In this document: piece after piece, positions 1-10,258 of the stretch
Layout: the number at the start of each line of letters is the position of its first letter
How positions within the stretch are numbered: the first letter of the stretch is position 1
Assembly (NCBI GenBank): GCA_000750105.3
Contig: JPHH03000008.1
Span: forward strand, 558,001-622,000
Source of the DNA: Tolypocladium sp. Sup5 PDA-1
Lineage: Eukaryota; Ascomycota; Sordariomycetes; Hypocreales; Ophiocordycipitaceae
Length of the DNA: 64,000 bases
Direction: 5' to 3'
Position numbers and translations under genes: made by a program
Notes under the pieces: generated by a model
The model's database searches: none
The model's input: only the letters and a program-made list of their open reading frames with translations
What the model was told of the DNA's origin: nothing

Positions 1-608
1 AAGTCTTTGTGGCCAAGGACATGGCTGCTAGACTGGCCGAGATTTTGTCGACAAATATCGGAGCAATCAACTCCTTTGCCGCATTGCTGATTGAGATTGG
101 CGGCATTTACTCGTTGGCGCCCCGTGTGATTCACATATTTTACGACGAGTCTGGCGGGACGATTGCGTTCAACACGGGTGGCAGCATTTTCTGCAACTTG
201 AGGTTCTTCCTCCAGCTGCATGCCGCGCAAATCAATGGGCAGAATCCCGGAGCGGCCAAGGCTGAGGCAGGGACTTGGTGGTGGGTTGTCTTCGCTCATG
301 AGCTGGCTCACAACTTGGTGTCGCCGCACAACTCTGAGCACAGCTACTACACGTAAGTTTCAACCGCTTGCGGATATGGTATGTGACCTAGACACTGACT
401 TGTTTCCAGTGAATCGTTTATTCAGCAGTTCATGGGCAAGATGATTGCGAAGACGACTGAGTGGACGCAGAATGGGTCTGCTCTTCCTCGACGACCGCTT
501 CCTCCGCCGGCGGCGGCTCCGTCTGAGGCGAGCCGCCCTGCTCAGGGTAATGCCCCGCCCCCGCCGTACACTCTGAGTGCAGAGGGGAGGGATAATATGT
601 TTGGCTAG
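1..608 (+). CDS. 3' end of a DUF3684-like large protein (partial)
   Basis: Only the C-terminus is in the window; the gene begins upstream. Coding runs 1-352 (codons in phase with base 3), an intron spans 353-409 (GTAAGT donor, TTTCCAG acceptor), and coding resumes 410-608 with a TAG stop. The visible part contains FAHELAHNLVSPHNSEHSYY, which includes an HExxH-like HELAH, followed by a proline-rich tail ending in NMFG. I recognise this as the C-terminal part of the long fungal DUF3684 proteins, which carry an N-terminal HSP90-like ATPase region not visible here. HELAH looks like a gluzincin zinc site, but whether the protein is a peptidase is inference. The family call is from memory of the conserved tail and moderately sure; the exon structure is well supported. 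Confidence 0.7.
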
Positions 609-1046
609 ACGTGTGCGTCTTTACACTGCGTGGACTTGTGCAGCATGGATACAGCGCGGTGTTTTGATGTCTCAGACCAGGTGGTTAGATGACTGCAGTC
701 CTTGTACGATACATGAGCGATAGATGTTGATATATACTAGCATGTAATAGTAGATATTCACACTACTACAATGTATCAGTCGTGTCTCCAGATTCGCATC
801 AGAATGAAGTGATGTACTTCGTACTGCAGCTGCGTTGGAGATGTGTGCCAATGGGGATGCATGTGACATCGCACGTGACCGCGACTTTAGTTGCAATTGA
901 GCTCGTCCACCTCACCATCGCGAAGTCCCCACGGATGCGACGCAAGACACTCAACCACCTCGCCCGCGGCCCCTAAATCGGCCAACTCCTCGCTCAAACC
1001 GAAAAAGCAGAACACACACGAGCACCCGAGCGACCAATTGCCCACC
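609..1046. other. Intergenic, nothing recognised
   Basis: This is the spacer between the DUF3684-like stop and the next ATG. It should hold the 3' UTR of the first gene and the promoter of the second. I see no convincing coding frame, RNA gene or repeat; the short open frames here overlap each other on both strands and lack family resemblance. Confidence 0.5.
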
Positions 1047-1408
1047 ATGGTCCACCGCATCGCCTTCTGGAGCTGCTTCGGTTCGTCCGCCCCCGGATCG
1101 TCCTCGGACTCCTGCACCTCGCGAAGAAGTGATTTGCTAACGCAAGCCCCCGGATAGGCCTGGCCGTGCGCTTCTGGCAAGTCGGCATCGAGATGCGGCC
1201 CTTCTTCAACAAGTCGTCGCTGTGGGCGTACCCGGCGTACGCGCTCGGCGGCGCGAGCTTCGGGTACTGGCTGCAGGGCGTCGACGACCGGCAGTCCGCG
1301 ACGCTGGGCGAGCGAAAGGCGTTCCTGCTGGAGAAGCGGGCGCGCAAGGCGCAGCGGGACGCGGAGAGGGAGGAGGCTACGGCCCAGGCGGCGGCGGCGC
1401 AGTCTTGA
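1047..1408 (+). CDS. Small mitochondrial protein, probable complex I accessory subunit
   Basis: A 94-residue protein from two exons, 1047-1080 and 1158-1408, with intron 1081-1157 (donor GTTCGT, acceptor GGATAG). The split glycine codon joins MVHRIAFWSCF to GLAVRFWQVGIEMRPFFN in frame. It has an N-terminal hydrophobic helix (about residues 4-18), a second hydrophobic stretch (about 33-50, ending in FGYWLQGVD) and a highly charged Lys/Arg/Glu/Ala C-terminal helix. This resembles the small fungal proteins annotated as the NADH-ubiquinone oxidoreductase '14 kDa subunit' (NUUM-type accessory subunit), which sit in the inner mitochondrial membrane. That identity is from memory and not certain; the gene itself is well supported by the splice join and length. 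Confidence 0.65.
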
Positions 1409-1754
1409 GGGACTGAGGGATCAACGAGGGGAGAAGGAATATGGAGGGGAGGGGAAGGGACGGGATGGGTGTACGAGGGGGGGTTGTACATATGGGCATA
1501 GAGGATGGACTGAGGTTCATACCGAATTGACAATGGTTTTCGTTTGTTCAAATCTGGCTGGGTTGCCCTGGCGAGGAGACATGAGGCCAGAAGGGCATGA
1601 CGGGAGACATCCAAAGGACGAGCGACTCTTTGGTCCCAGGAGGTCGACGAGTGGTTCAAAAGAGTTCAATACACAACAGATCACAGGCTCTGAATATACC
1701 GCACGAGATGTTGGAACGTCCTCAGTTCTACTGTCTATACACACAAGACGATAC
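1409..1754. other. Convergent 3' spacer, nothing recognised
   Basis: The spacer lies between the plus-strand complex I-like gene and the minus-strand eIF2B delta gene, both ending here. It is G-rich just after the first stop (about 1410-1480) and otherwise featureless. It presumably contains both 3' UTRs; I see no gene. Confidence 0.5.
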
Positions 1755-3130
1755 CTACAGCTCCTCCAGCTTCCTCAGGATGGCGGGCACAGACTTGGGC
1801 GACGTATTCCCCAGCTCCGTGACCACGACCGAGATAAACTTGTCCCTTGTGGTATCAAACAGCAGCCGGAAGCCCTCGTCCGTGCTCCTCTCCGGGTCGA
1901 TCTCGTTGTAGGTGAGCGAGTCGATGGACACGCGCTCGGTGAAGTTGATGCTCTCGCACAGGGCCACCACCCGCAGGCCCATGTCCGTCGCGAGGGTGGC
2001 AATGTCGCTGGTGCCCGCCCGCGCATACATGGCCCCGTTGCTAAACATGGCCTCGGCGGCGGTGAGGACGAGGGTGGCCTCCTGGAGGTTTGTTCGCAGG
2101 GCGCCTTGGTCGGAGGCGTACGTGACGGGGATGCCGGCGGCGGCGAGCCTCTTAGCGTGCTCGATGCCCACACGCTCGTACGGGTCATCCACCAAGATAA
2201 CCTTGAACTGCTTACCGTTCTTTCTGGCCTGCAGCAGCGCCCGCTCCACGAGGTGGTGGTGCGCGTAGGTCAGGACCACCTCGTCGTCCTCGATCATGTC
2301 GCCCGCGGTCTTGACGATGACAAAGTCGGCCAGGGTGATGCGCTCGTGGATGAAGTTATCAATCGCCTGACACAACAGCTTCTTGGCGTCCGAGTCGGGG
2401 AGGTCGATGTCGATCTTGCTGATCTGGAGCTTCAGCCAGCGGATGGCGTTGCCCATGGAGAAGCACATGGGGCGGCACGCGGTGAGGTACTCGATTTGCG
2501 GGTTGAGGACGTGGGACGTAAAGTGTCGAGAGAAGGTCGCTCCGTGGGGGGTTGTATATGAGTCAATCACCTGTCCAACATTAGAGCCTGGGAGAATCAA
2601 GGTGCTGGGCGAGGGCCTACCTTCTTGAAGGCCAGCAGAGTCGCTTCCAGCCGCGTGATACTATCCGTGATGGCAAACGTGCTCATGTGCTGCCCCAGCG
2701 CGAGGACCACGGGGTTGACGTCCTTGTCTGCCTGCGTGATGGCTATCCGCCGCGCCATGGACAGGTGGCTGAAGCACTCTGGGACCTTGGGCTTCACCTC
2801 CTTGGCCATGGGCGGCAGCACCGAGCGCGACGCCGAGCGAACGTGGTGTCCTGGGCCATCCTGCTTGGGCTTCGCCTTTCCGCCCTTGCCGTCGCCCTGT
2901 TGCCCTCCAGCGCCTGGTGCCGGCGGCGGCTGTGCTGATTTGGCTGCTGCTCTCCTCGCCGCCTTTTCGTCCTTTTGCTTCTTTTTCAGTTCTGCGTTGG
3001 ACAGCTTCTTTTCGCCGGCCGCTTCGCCCTGTGCTGGCTGGTCCTTGGGTTGGTTCTTGGGCTGCTGCTTCTGCTCCTTCTTCTCTGCCGCGCCACCCGC
3101 GGGAGCAGGCTGACCCGTTTCCGCGGCCAT
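1755..3130 (-). CDS. GCD2: Translation initiation factor eIF2B, delta subunit
   Basis: A 441-residue protein in two exons, 3130-2621 and 2570-1755, with intron 2620-2571 (donor GTAGGC, acceptor TTGGACAG). The join gives LLAFKK-VIDSYTTPHG, as expected for the family. The first 110 residues are a low-complexity Lys/Ala/Gln/Glu-rich region; the rest is the Rossmann-like eIF2B alpha/beta/delta domain, with VVLTYAHHHLVERAL, FKVILVDDPYERVG, ALRTNLQEATLVLTAAEAMFSNG and the C-terminal KFISVVVTELG. eIF2B is the GDP/GTP exchange factor for eIF2; the delta subunit belongs to the regulatory subcomplex that senses phosphorylated eIF2 and so sets general amino-acid control. I chose the start MAAETG; the frame stays open upstream to another ATG at 3226, adding 32 residues unlike the family. 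It is divergent from the ornithine acetyltransferase gene across about 2 kb. Confidence 0.93.
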
Positions 3131-3378
3131 GGAATCTGAGGTTTGGTCGGGCCGTAGTGTTCGTTTGTCGAGGATCGCGGGTCCGAGGGGCAGTGACTGT
3201 AGGGTCGGTGGCCGAGTCTGTCGCAAAAGCCTATGCCGGGCAGTGATCTGCTCCTCTGTTTAGATTGTGATTTCCTGGTGGTTTCGGGACCCCGAGGCTT
3301 CGTTACCTGGCAATTCGGCGGTTCAAGCAGCTGTTGCAGGCGTACGGTGACGTTGGCTGATGCTGGGTTGCCAAAGTT

Positions 3379-3385
3379 TGAGTCA
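3379..3385. promoter_or_regulatory. TGAGTCA, Gcn4/CPC1-type site upstream of eIF2B delta
   Basis: A perfect palindromic bZIP core about 250 bp upstream of the chosen eIF2B delta ATG (3130, minus strand). TGA(C/G)TCA is the established binding site of Gcn4/CPC1/CpcA. Its use here is inferred. Confidence 0.45.
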
Positions 3386-4408
3386 CTGGAAAACAGGGAG
3401 CGACTGGGCTGGATGGATGCCCCGCGCTAAGACACGGCTGCCAGCAAAACCGCATCATTGGGTGTTTGCTTGTGTGTCTGGCCCTGCGCAGGGCTGGAGA
3501 TTCTTTAGAAGATGGATGGTATCATTGAAGTTGCGTTGATGTAAAAAAAAATTTGCTATTTCTTGTGAGTTTTGAAGGCTTGGGAAGACACATGCTTTGC
3601 GGCGAAGTTCCACGACAGCTCCTCTACCTGGACAGACAGCACCTGCGAGGCTCTGCACCCAGGACGGCTGGCCTCTGGATTTTGGGGGACATGCTGGGAT
3701 ACTACAGAACAGTCACTGCACCATCTGGATGATAATCGTGACACTTGAAGATAGTGTGTTTGCATTGTTTGCTACACGGCCTCTGAAGATGCCGCGAGGC
3801 AGGCCTACGAGTGTCTACACGTCTCACACGCACAAAACCTGCTGCCGAAGGCGAGGAGCCCAGACGCCAACCATCACGCCAGCATCCCGTAGCATCACAA
3901 AGCACAGCCGTGATCGTTCTGTTCCAACACCCGAATTACTCCCCCAGCAGACTCCTCGAGATACAGTCGACAGCCAGTCTGCCTCTTGCTCTCACGACAT
4001 TCTCAGCTTCACCATCCTTCTTCGCGTCGGCCCTCAAGGAGCCAACCGCAATGAAAGACGAAATGCGTTTCCGAAAAACGAGGAAGTTCCAAAAATTCCC
4101 TCACCAGGCGAACCCAATGAGGAGTGGTTATAGTATAGTTTTCAACTAGCAAAATTCCTCTCTCAGCTTATCGCTTCACGGAGAAGGAAAACGCCCGTGC
4201 ACTTGGATGGAGAGGAAAGGAAAGAAAGCAAAACTGAAAGCGAGGAGGGGCAGACGGGGTTTTATAGTGCGCTGGGGATGGGTCGGTGGCCTCAGGCACA
4301 GGGCGGGATCAGTAGCTTAGGTAATGCCTGTTCCCTGGACAGTGATGCTGATTGGCCCAGGGGCACCAGGCACCAGCACGGCCAACTGAACTCTGCTGTA
4401 GGCAGAAC

Positions 4409-4415
4409 TGAGTCA
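4409..4415. promoter_or_regulatory. TGAGTCA, Gcn4/CPC1-type site in the divergent promoter region
   Basis: A second perfect TGAGTCA, about 725 bp upstream of the ornithine acetyltransferase start. The distance is long for a core element, so on its own it is weak evidence; the clustering is what makes it interesting. Confidence 0.35.
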
Positions 4416-4597
4416 CTGAACAGTCTCAGGGCATTCATGCTCAAAAGTGGCACCATAGGGTTCGCGATTGCCTTCCCACACCGTCGGGTCGAGGCAGGAT
4501 CAGTGAAAAGGCTTGGAAAGTGAGGACCGAATTTCCATTGGCTGATTTCATGTCATTTGAGTGCAAAGTGAGTTTCCCGAGGCGGAAAAGGGCGTCA

Positions 4598-4611
4598 CGA
4601 GTCACGAGTCA
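4598..4611. promoter_or_regulatory. Tandem CGAGTCA pair (TGACTCG on the minus strand)
   Basis: Two abutting copies of CGAGTCA at 4598-4604 and 4605-4611, each containing the TGACTC core in reverse. Lone TGACTC cores are accepted CPC1/Gcn4 half-sites. They sit roughly 530 bp upstream of the ornithine acetyltransferase ATG. Confidence 0.4.
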
Positions 4612-5035
4612 CTCAGGTGCTCCCTCTTGTGTTGCTGCACAGCAACACGCTTCCCCGACGGTTAGTCCAGGCACAGCACTTGGATGTGCCCATCGTCCTT
4701 GTCCTCTCTCATAATGGCACCTCGGTGATAAGGCGGCTGCATCGCTTCTTTCTCCATGTCCTGCTGGGCGCGTGGAGATCATCCTCTGTTTGCGTTTGTG
4801 GCGTGAATGCTTTTGGCGTGCAACAATGGACCACAACGGTTGACGGCCGACGACCTTGGGACAATCCGTCAACCTCGCTACGATGTCAAAAGCCAATAAA
4901 ATGATGAGATTCATATATTCTGCAGCTTCACGTTCCCTATTCTGACCATTCGCATGACTTGGGTTGTATCTGTGCCGTTGCTAAGGATGCTTCGTTACAC
5001 CGTAGCGTAGTCGTCCGCCCGTCTGAGGAAATAAT

Positions 5036-5042
5036 TGAGTCA
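5036..5042. promoter_or_regulatory. TGAGTCA, Gcn4/CPC1-type site in the ARG7-like promoter
   Basis: A perfect TGAGTCA 97 bp upstream of the ornithine acetyltransferase ATG, a typical distance for a functional general amino-acid control element in fungi. Arginine biosynthesis genes are established targets of this system. This is the best placed of the sites in the window. Confidence 0.6.
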
Positions 5043-5138
5043 CCCGAACGCCGGCCCCATCCCAGCCCGTCATTGTCTTGGTCCGAGAGCTTCCTGACCC
5101 GAGCGCCAACTCCGACTTTTATACACCCAACCTCCGCC

Positions 5139-6550
5139 ATGAAGTTCACCCGCGCGTACTCGTCGAGCCTCAACGGCGCCATCCCGGCGGCCAAGGCCAA
5201 GTACGTGCCCACGTCGGGGACGTACCCTAAGGGATTTTCCGCCGTGGGCATCTTCGTCGGCGTGAAGCCCGGCAATACCAGCAAGCCGGACCTCGCGCTC
5301 GTGACGTCGGACCGGCCGTGCTCGGCCGCCGCCGTCTTCACCAAGAACAAGTTCCAGGCCGCGCCCGTCACCTTTAGCCGCAAGGTGCTGCAGGGCAGGG
5401 CCAATGCCGGCCTGCGGAGCGTCGTCGTCAACTCGGGCTGCGCCAACGCTGTCACCGGCGTCGGAGGGCTCGAGGATGCCGCGAGCATGGCCCGGACTAC
5501 GGACCAGCGCGTCGGCAGCGAGGACTCGACGATTGTAATGAGCACGGGAGTCATTGGACAGAGGTAGGGGACGCTGCCGAGGCCAATTGAGACCTAATTG
5601 GCCCTCCAGAGACACGCACTGACGCAACGTCCAGGCTGCCCATCCAGAAGATTGTAGACCACATCCCGGTCGCGTACCACAAGGCCGGCGACTCACACCG
5701 GCACTGGCTGGACTGCGCCAAGGCCATCTGCACCACCGACACGTTCCCCAAGCTCATGTCCCGGACCTTTGAGCTGCCGTCGTCGCCGGGCATCGAGTAC
5801 CGCATTGCGGGCATGACCAAGGGCGCGGGCATGCTGGCGCCCAACATGGCGACCCTGCTCACCATCCTGGCCACTGACGCTCCCATTGCTCCGGGTATCA
5901 TGACTTCTGTCCTTAGGCACGCCGTGGACCGGTCGTTCAACTCCATCACCATCGACGGTGACACCTCCACCAACGACACGGTCGCTCTGCTGGCCAATGG
6001 TGCCGCCGGTGGTAAGGAGGTGTCGTCTGAGCAGTCCGAGGACTATACCGCCTTCAGGGGCATTCTGACAGACTTCGCCACCGACCTGGCCAAGTACATT
6101 GTCCGCGACGGCGAAGGCGCCACCAAGTTCGTCACCATCCGCGTCGTCGACAGCGCCTCGGAGGAATCAGCCCGCGCCATTGCCCGGTCCATCGCCCTGT
6201 CGCCGCTCGTCAAGACGGCGCTGTACGGCAAGGACGCCAACTGGGGCCGCATCCTGTGCGCCGCCGGCTACTCGCTCATCTCGGCCCCCGGCCAGCCGGC
6301 GAACGACGTTCCGGAGATTGTTCCGGAGCGGACGAACGTCTCGTTCATCCCGACCGACGGCTCCCCGGAGCTGAAGCTGCTGGTCAATGGTGAGCCTGAG
6401 GTCGTCGACGAGGAGCGCGCCAGCGAAATTCTGGAGGCGGAAGACCTGGAGATCCTGGTGAAGCTGGGCACGGGCGACAAGAGCACGGTGCACTGGACGT
6501 GCGACTTTAGCCACGACTATGTCACCATCAACGGCGACTACCGTACCTAA
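5139..6550 (+). CDS. ARG7: Arginine biosynthesis bifunctional protein (ornithine acetyltransferase / acetylglutamate synthase)
   Basis: A 446-residue protein from exons 5139-5563 and 5635-6550, with intron 5564-5634 (GTAGGG..CCAG); the join reads GVIGQR-LPIQKIVDHIP. It belongs to the ArgJ family, which moves acetyl from N-acetylornithine to glutamate in the mitochondrial cyclic arginine pathway. Family marks are VVNSGCANAVTG, GMTKGAGMLAPNMATLLTIL, the DGDTSTND block, NWGRILCAAGYS and the C-terminal FSHDYVTINGDYRT. Autocleavage in this family occurs between Ala and Thr in the MATLL motif, here Ala214-Thr215, giving alpha and beta chains; the nucleophile Thr215 is intact. The N-terminus (MKFTRAYSSSLNG) is basic and serine-rich, consistent with a mitochondrial presequence. 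It faces the IGP dehydratase gene tail to tail with 217 bp between stops. A TGAGTCA site lies 97 bp upstream of the start. Confidence 0.96.
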
Positions 6551-6767
6551 AATGGATTAGAGAGTAGCAGTTGATAGACGGCGCCGAGGGACATGCTCCG
6601 TTCACGTCGGCGCGGGCGTTTAAATTCAGCGGTCCTTTTTAAATTTAATACGTATAGGCCTGTTGGCTCCTTTTGTTAGACATCTACATACATGTTTTAT
6701 TCGCAATGGTCCGTTGCGCGTATTCAAGCCCCGAGTAAATCGACACCAAACTCCAGTAGATCCCAAG

Positions 6768-7513
6768 CTACGCACTCAGCGTGCCCTTGGTGCTCGGCAC
6801 CTCGCCCTCCTTACCCTTGACCCGCGTCGTGGCCATGCGAATCGCCACGGCCAGGGCCTTGAAGGCACTCTCGGCGCGGTGGTGGTCGTTGTCGCCGCGG
6901 ATGCAGTCGACGTGCATGGTGACACGGGCGGCCTGGGCGAAGCTCTGCAAGCAGTGCGGCACCATCTCGCAGCTCAGCTGGCCGAGCATCTCGCGCTTGA
7001 GGCCCAGGTCGATGACGCTGTAGGGCCGATTGGACAGGTCGACGACGGCGCGGGAGAGGGCCTCATCGAGGGGCGCGTAGGCGTACCCGAAGCGGGCGAC
7101 GCCGGTGAGGGCGCCGAGGGCTTTGTTGAAGGCATAGCCGAGGGCAATGCAGCAGTCTTCGGCGGTGTGGTGGTCGTCGACTGAAGCAACAGCGATGTTA
7201 GCAAGCTGGGGAAGAAGAGTCAAGGGGCAGGGACGGACGGACTGTGCAGATCGCCCTCGCAGTGCAGGGCCATGCTCCAGCCGGCGTGCTTGGCCAGCGC
7301 GTGCAGCATGTGGTCCAGGAAGCCGATGCCCGTGTTAACGGAGATTGTTTGTGAGCTGGTCGACTGGGCGGCGTGCGCCGCGGTGGCCTCGAGCAGCTTG
7401 GGGTGCGTGTCCGAGGGCAGGTCGCCGCCGTCGAGGTTGAGGGCCAGCATGATCTTGGTCTCGTTGGTGTCGCGGGCGAGCGCCGCCGAGCGCACCTTGG
7501 CCGTCGAGCCCAT
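6768..7513 (-). CDS. HIS3: Imidazoleglycerol-phosphate dehydratase
   Basis: A 227-residue protein from exons 7513-7243 and 7180-6768, with intron 7242-7181 (GTCCGT..TTCAG). The join restores GDLHIDDHHTAED. This is the sixth step of histidine biosynthesis, dehydrating imidazoleglycerol phosphate to imidazoleacetol phosphate. The two duplicated metal-binding repeats are complete: FLDHMLHALAKH (about 66-77), DDHHTAED (92-99) and GDNDHHRAES (186-195), whose His and Glu residues bind the two Mn ions in this family. Length fits the fungal enzyme (yeast is 220). I chose the start MGSTAKV because the upstream in-frame extension is unlike the family. It shares a 478-bp divergent promoter with the Cut9 gene; a TGACTC core lies 122 bp upstream of the ATG. 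Confidence 0.96.
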
Positions 7514-7991
7514 GTTGCGCTTTTTAGAGTGTCCGCTTAGTGTCGTAGGAGACGAGATCGATGAAGCTGCCACGAAGCTGTCAATTGAATGATTGAGCGA
7601 AATATGCAAGAAGCTGCAATGCTGAGGAGAGCGCTGACTCGGATGTGGTGAGCTGAAGCGCCTGCATCGGAGCCGCCATCCCAACTTTTTTGCCGTCACT
7701 TCCATTGGACGTTTCTCAGGACAGGATTGACAGGGCGTGCGCTGAAGCTACCCCGCTATTTGTTCTGTGCACCCCCTGTAGCCCTGTAGCTCTGCCACTC
7801 CACTGCACGCGCCCGTTGGTCGCGCCTGGCAACAACATGGATGGACGCCATTGTCGAATGTCAATTTCAACTTCAACGCCGACGATGCTGTCCCGCTGAC
7901 CAGACCACAGCATCGGCCTTTCGTTTCTTCTCTTCTCCCTTTCTCCCTTCTTTTCCTTTTGAAGCAGCCTATGATTGGAGACTGAAGGAAG
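7514..7991. other. Divergent promoter region between HIS3-like and Cut9 genes
   Basis: A 478-bp head-to-head spacer. It contains pyrimidine-rich tracts near 7920-7960, just before the Cut9 start, as is common at fungal transcription starts, and a TGACTC element near the HIS3-like side. I see no coding sequence. Confidence 0.5.
7635..7640. promoter_or_regulatory. TGACTC, CPC1/Gcn4-type core upstream of HIS3-like gene
   Basis: The sequence reads CTGACTCG on the plus strand, 122 bp upstream of the IGP dehydratase ATG on the minus strand. Histidine genes are textbook targets of general amino-acid control, so position and target both fit. A six-base core alone could occur by chance. Confidence 0.45.
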
Positions 7992-9900
7992 ATGGAGAAG
8001 TTTCTGAGGGATTGGAGACAGGATGCCCTCAACAAGGCGCAGTACGAGTCGGCCATCTTCATCGGCGACAAGCTGCTCGCCTTGACAAGTAGGAGGCTCG
8101 AGCCCCCCCAGTCTTTGCGCTATGCAGATTACTGACGTGCGTGACACTGTAGACGACGACCAGGATGCCTTTTGGCTCGCTCAAGTGCACTTTGCTACGG
8201 GCAACTACACGCGCGCGCAGTCATTCCTCGCCAAGCAAGACCTCGTCGCCCGCAACCCGTCGTGTCGATACCTCGCCGGCCACTGCCTCATCAAGCAAAA
8301 GCGATTCGAAGAAGCCCTGGCGGTCCTCGGCGAGCGAAACCCGACTCACCTGATATCCAATGGCCCCAGCAACAAGCGCAAAGTCCAGCAGCCGCGACCC
8401 GGGCGCAGGCGCGGCGACGACGGCGAGGAGGAGGAGACGGCCAACCGGAGGTTCGAGGCGGCCATGTGCTTCCTCCGGGGTATCTGCTATGCCAAGCAGA
8501 ATGCCTTTGACCGAGCCAAAGAGTGCTACAAGGATGCGGTGCGCATCGACGTGCGGTGCTTCGAGGCTTTCCAGCAGCTGATGAAGAACTCACTGTTGTC
8601 GCCGGACGAGGAGTGGCAATTCCTCGAGAGCCTCGACTTCGACTCCATATCCGTCTCCGACGATGTCTCATCGTCGCAGGAGGCCGCGGACTTTACCAAG
8701 ATGCTCTACACCACGCGGCTGTCCAAGTACCGCAACCCGGCTGCGTTCGAGACGGCATACGACTCGCTATCGACGCACTATCACCTGGCCGCCAACCCTG
8801 ACCTTCAGCTCGCCCGAGCAGACTTGCTGTACACTCAGTGTCGATACCGAGACGCCCTGGCCATCACAAACGCGATCTTACAGGAGGACAAGTACAACTT
8901 CACCATATATCCGGTGCACCTTGCCTGTCTTTACGAGCTCAAGATGAAGAACCTGCTGTTCCTGGTGGCACATGATCTGGCAGACACACACCCGGAAGAG
9001 CCATGCACCTGGCTGGCCGTCGGCATCTACTACTTTGCTATTGACAAGATTGCAGAGGCCAGGCGATACTTTAGCAAAGCGAGCATGATGGACGCGCACT
9101 TTGGCCCCGCGTGGATCGGCTTTGCACACACGTTTGCAGCGGAGGGAGAGCATGACCAGGCTATTTCCGCCTACTCGACAGCGGCGGGGCTATTCATGGG
9201 GACGCATCTGCCGCAGATCTTCCTTGGCATGCAGAACCACGCGCTGAACAACATGACTCTGGCAGAAGAGTTTCTCAAGACGGCGTACGGACTGTGCAAA
9301 ACCGACCCGCTGCTGCTCAACGAGATGGGCATAGTGAAGTATCACCAAGACAAGCCGAAGGAGGCCGTCCAGTACTTCACCGCGGCGCTCAAAATTGCAG
9401 ACGAGATTGACAGCGAGCCATCGGCGTGGCTGTCGGCACGGACGAACCTAGGGCATGCTTATCGACGACTCCGCCACTTTAACAGAGCATTGGCGGAGTT
9501 TGACGAAGTCCTGCGACTGGGTGGCAAGGATGCAGCCATATTCAGCGCCAAGGGTCTCATCCTGATGGAGCAGAATCGGCCAGAAGAGGCCGTGGCAGTC
9601 TTGCACCAGGCTCTAGCCATCAATCCTCAGGACAGCACCGCCACGGAACTTCTCAACAAGGCTCTAGAAGAGACGGCGCTGGTGGACTGCGCGGCCGAGG
9701 ACGAGGCGGAGGACCTGGCCGAGTTTGAGCACCACCTGGAACAGAGAAAGCTGGAGGCGGCACGAAGGCTTAACGGCAACCGGATCGTCGGGCAGGGCTT
9801 GAGTGACAAAGGTAAGGGGAGGGTGGCCCGGCGGCGGACGCTCCTGGATGATGAAGAAAAGGGCGAGAGCATGATGGATATGACTGATGACGACGAGTAG
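7992..9900 (+). CDS. CDC16: Anaphase-promoting complex subunit Cut9/Cdc16 (APC6), TPR protein
   Basis: A 614-residue protein from exons 7992-8088 and 8153-9900, with intron 8089-8152 (GTAGGA..CTGTAG). The join gives DKLLALT-NDDQDAFWLAQVHF. The whole protein is built of tetratricopeptide repeats, visible as helical pairs such as PSCRYLAGHCLIKQKRFEEA, FLRGICYAKQNAFDRAKECY, CTWLAVGIYYFAIDKIAEA, GPAWIGFAHTFAAEGEHDQA and LLNEMGIVKYHQDKPKEA. The tail is acidic and basic by turns and ends in MTDDDE. Cdc16/Cut9 is a structural TPR subunit of the APC/C ubiquitin ligase that drives anaphase and mitotic exit in the nucleus. A basic and acidic insertion near residues 120-140 (about 8380-8450) interrupts the early repeats, as commonly seen in fungal orthologues. 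Call strongly supported. Confidence 0.92.
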
Positions 9901-10258
9901 CGTGCCTGAGGCTATCACGAGTGAGGCGTCAGGGAGGATAGGGCTGAAAACACATGGGTGAGGTTTCATGGAAAGGCGTTTGGGTCGATGGGCAGCTGCA
10001 TTTGGCTGCGTGGCGGCATTGGGAGGAGTATCATCGCTGTCAGGGCATCTTGTTTCTTGCAGGTAGGTATGTATACTAATTCATCATAATGTGCCAAGCG
10101 GGTGGAAATACGGTGCACGACCCAACGCCCGTCCCGCCCTACGAGATGGCCTATTCAACTCGATCTGTCGAGCTTATCTGACGGCTGAGTTGATCGACAA
10201 GTCGCCCAGCAGATCAGCCAAGTTTGCCGCCGGCTGGGACTGTCGGCCCAAGTCTCTC
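9901..10258. other. Convergent 3' spacer, nothing recognised
   Basis: The spacer lies between the Cut9 stop and the stop of the TAP-like peptidase, which converge here. It probably contains both 3' UTRs. I see no gene or repeat. Confidence 0.45.

Larger units (their letters stand above)
3131..5138. other. Two-kb divergent intergenic region with repeated CPC1/Gcn4-type sites
   Basis: This separates the divergently transcribed eIF2B delta and ornithine acetyltransferase genes. Open frames here (for example 3597-4133) overlap on both strands and show no domain. The region carries three perfect TGAGTCA sites (3379, 4409, 5036) and a tandem pair of CGAGTCA, annotated separately. I see no RNA gene or transposon. 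Confidence 0.55.

Noticed and set aside
3597..4133. A 178-codon plus-strand open frame in the divergent spacer.
   Set aside because: Overlaps other frames on both strands, lacks any domain and has noise-like composition; the region is better read as promoter sequence.
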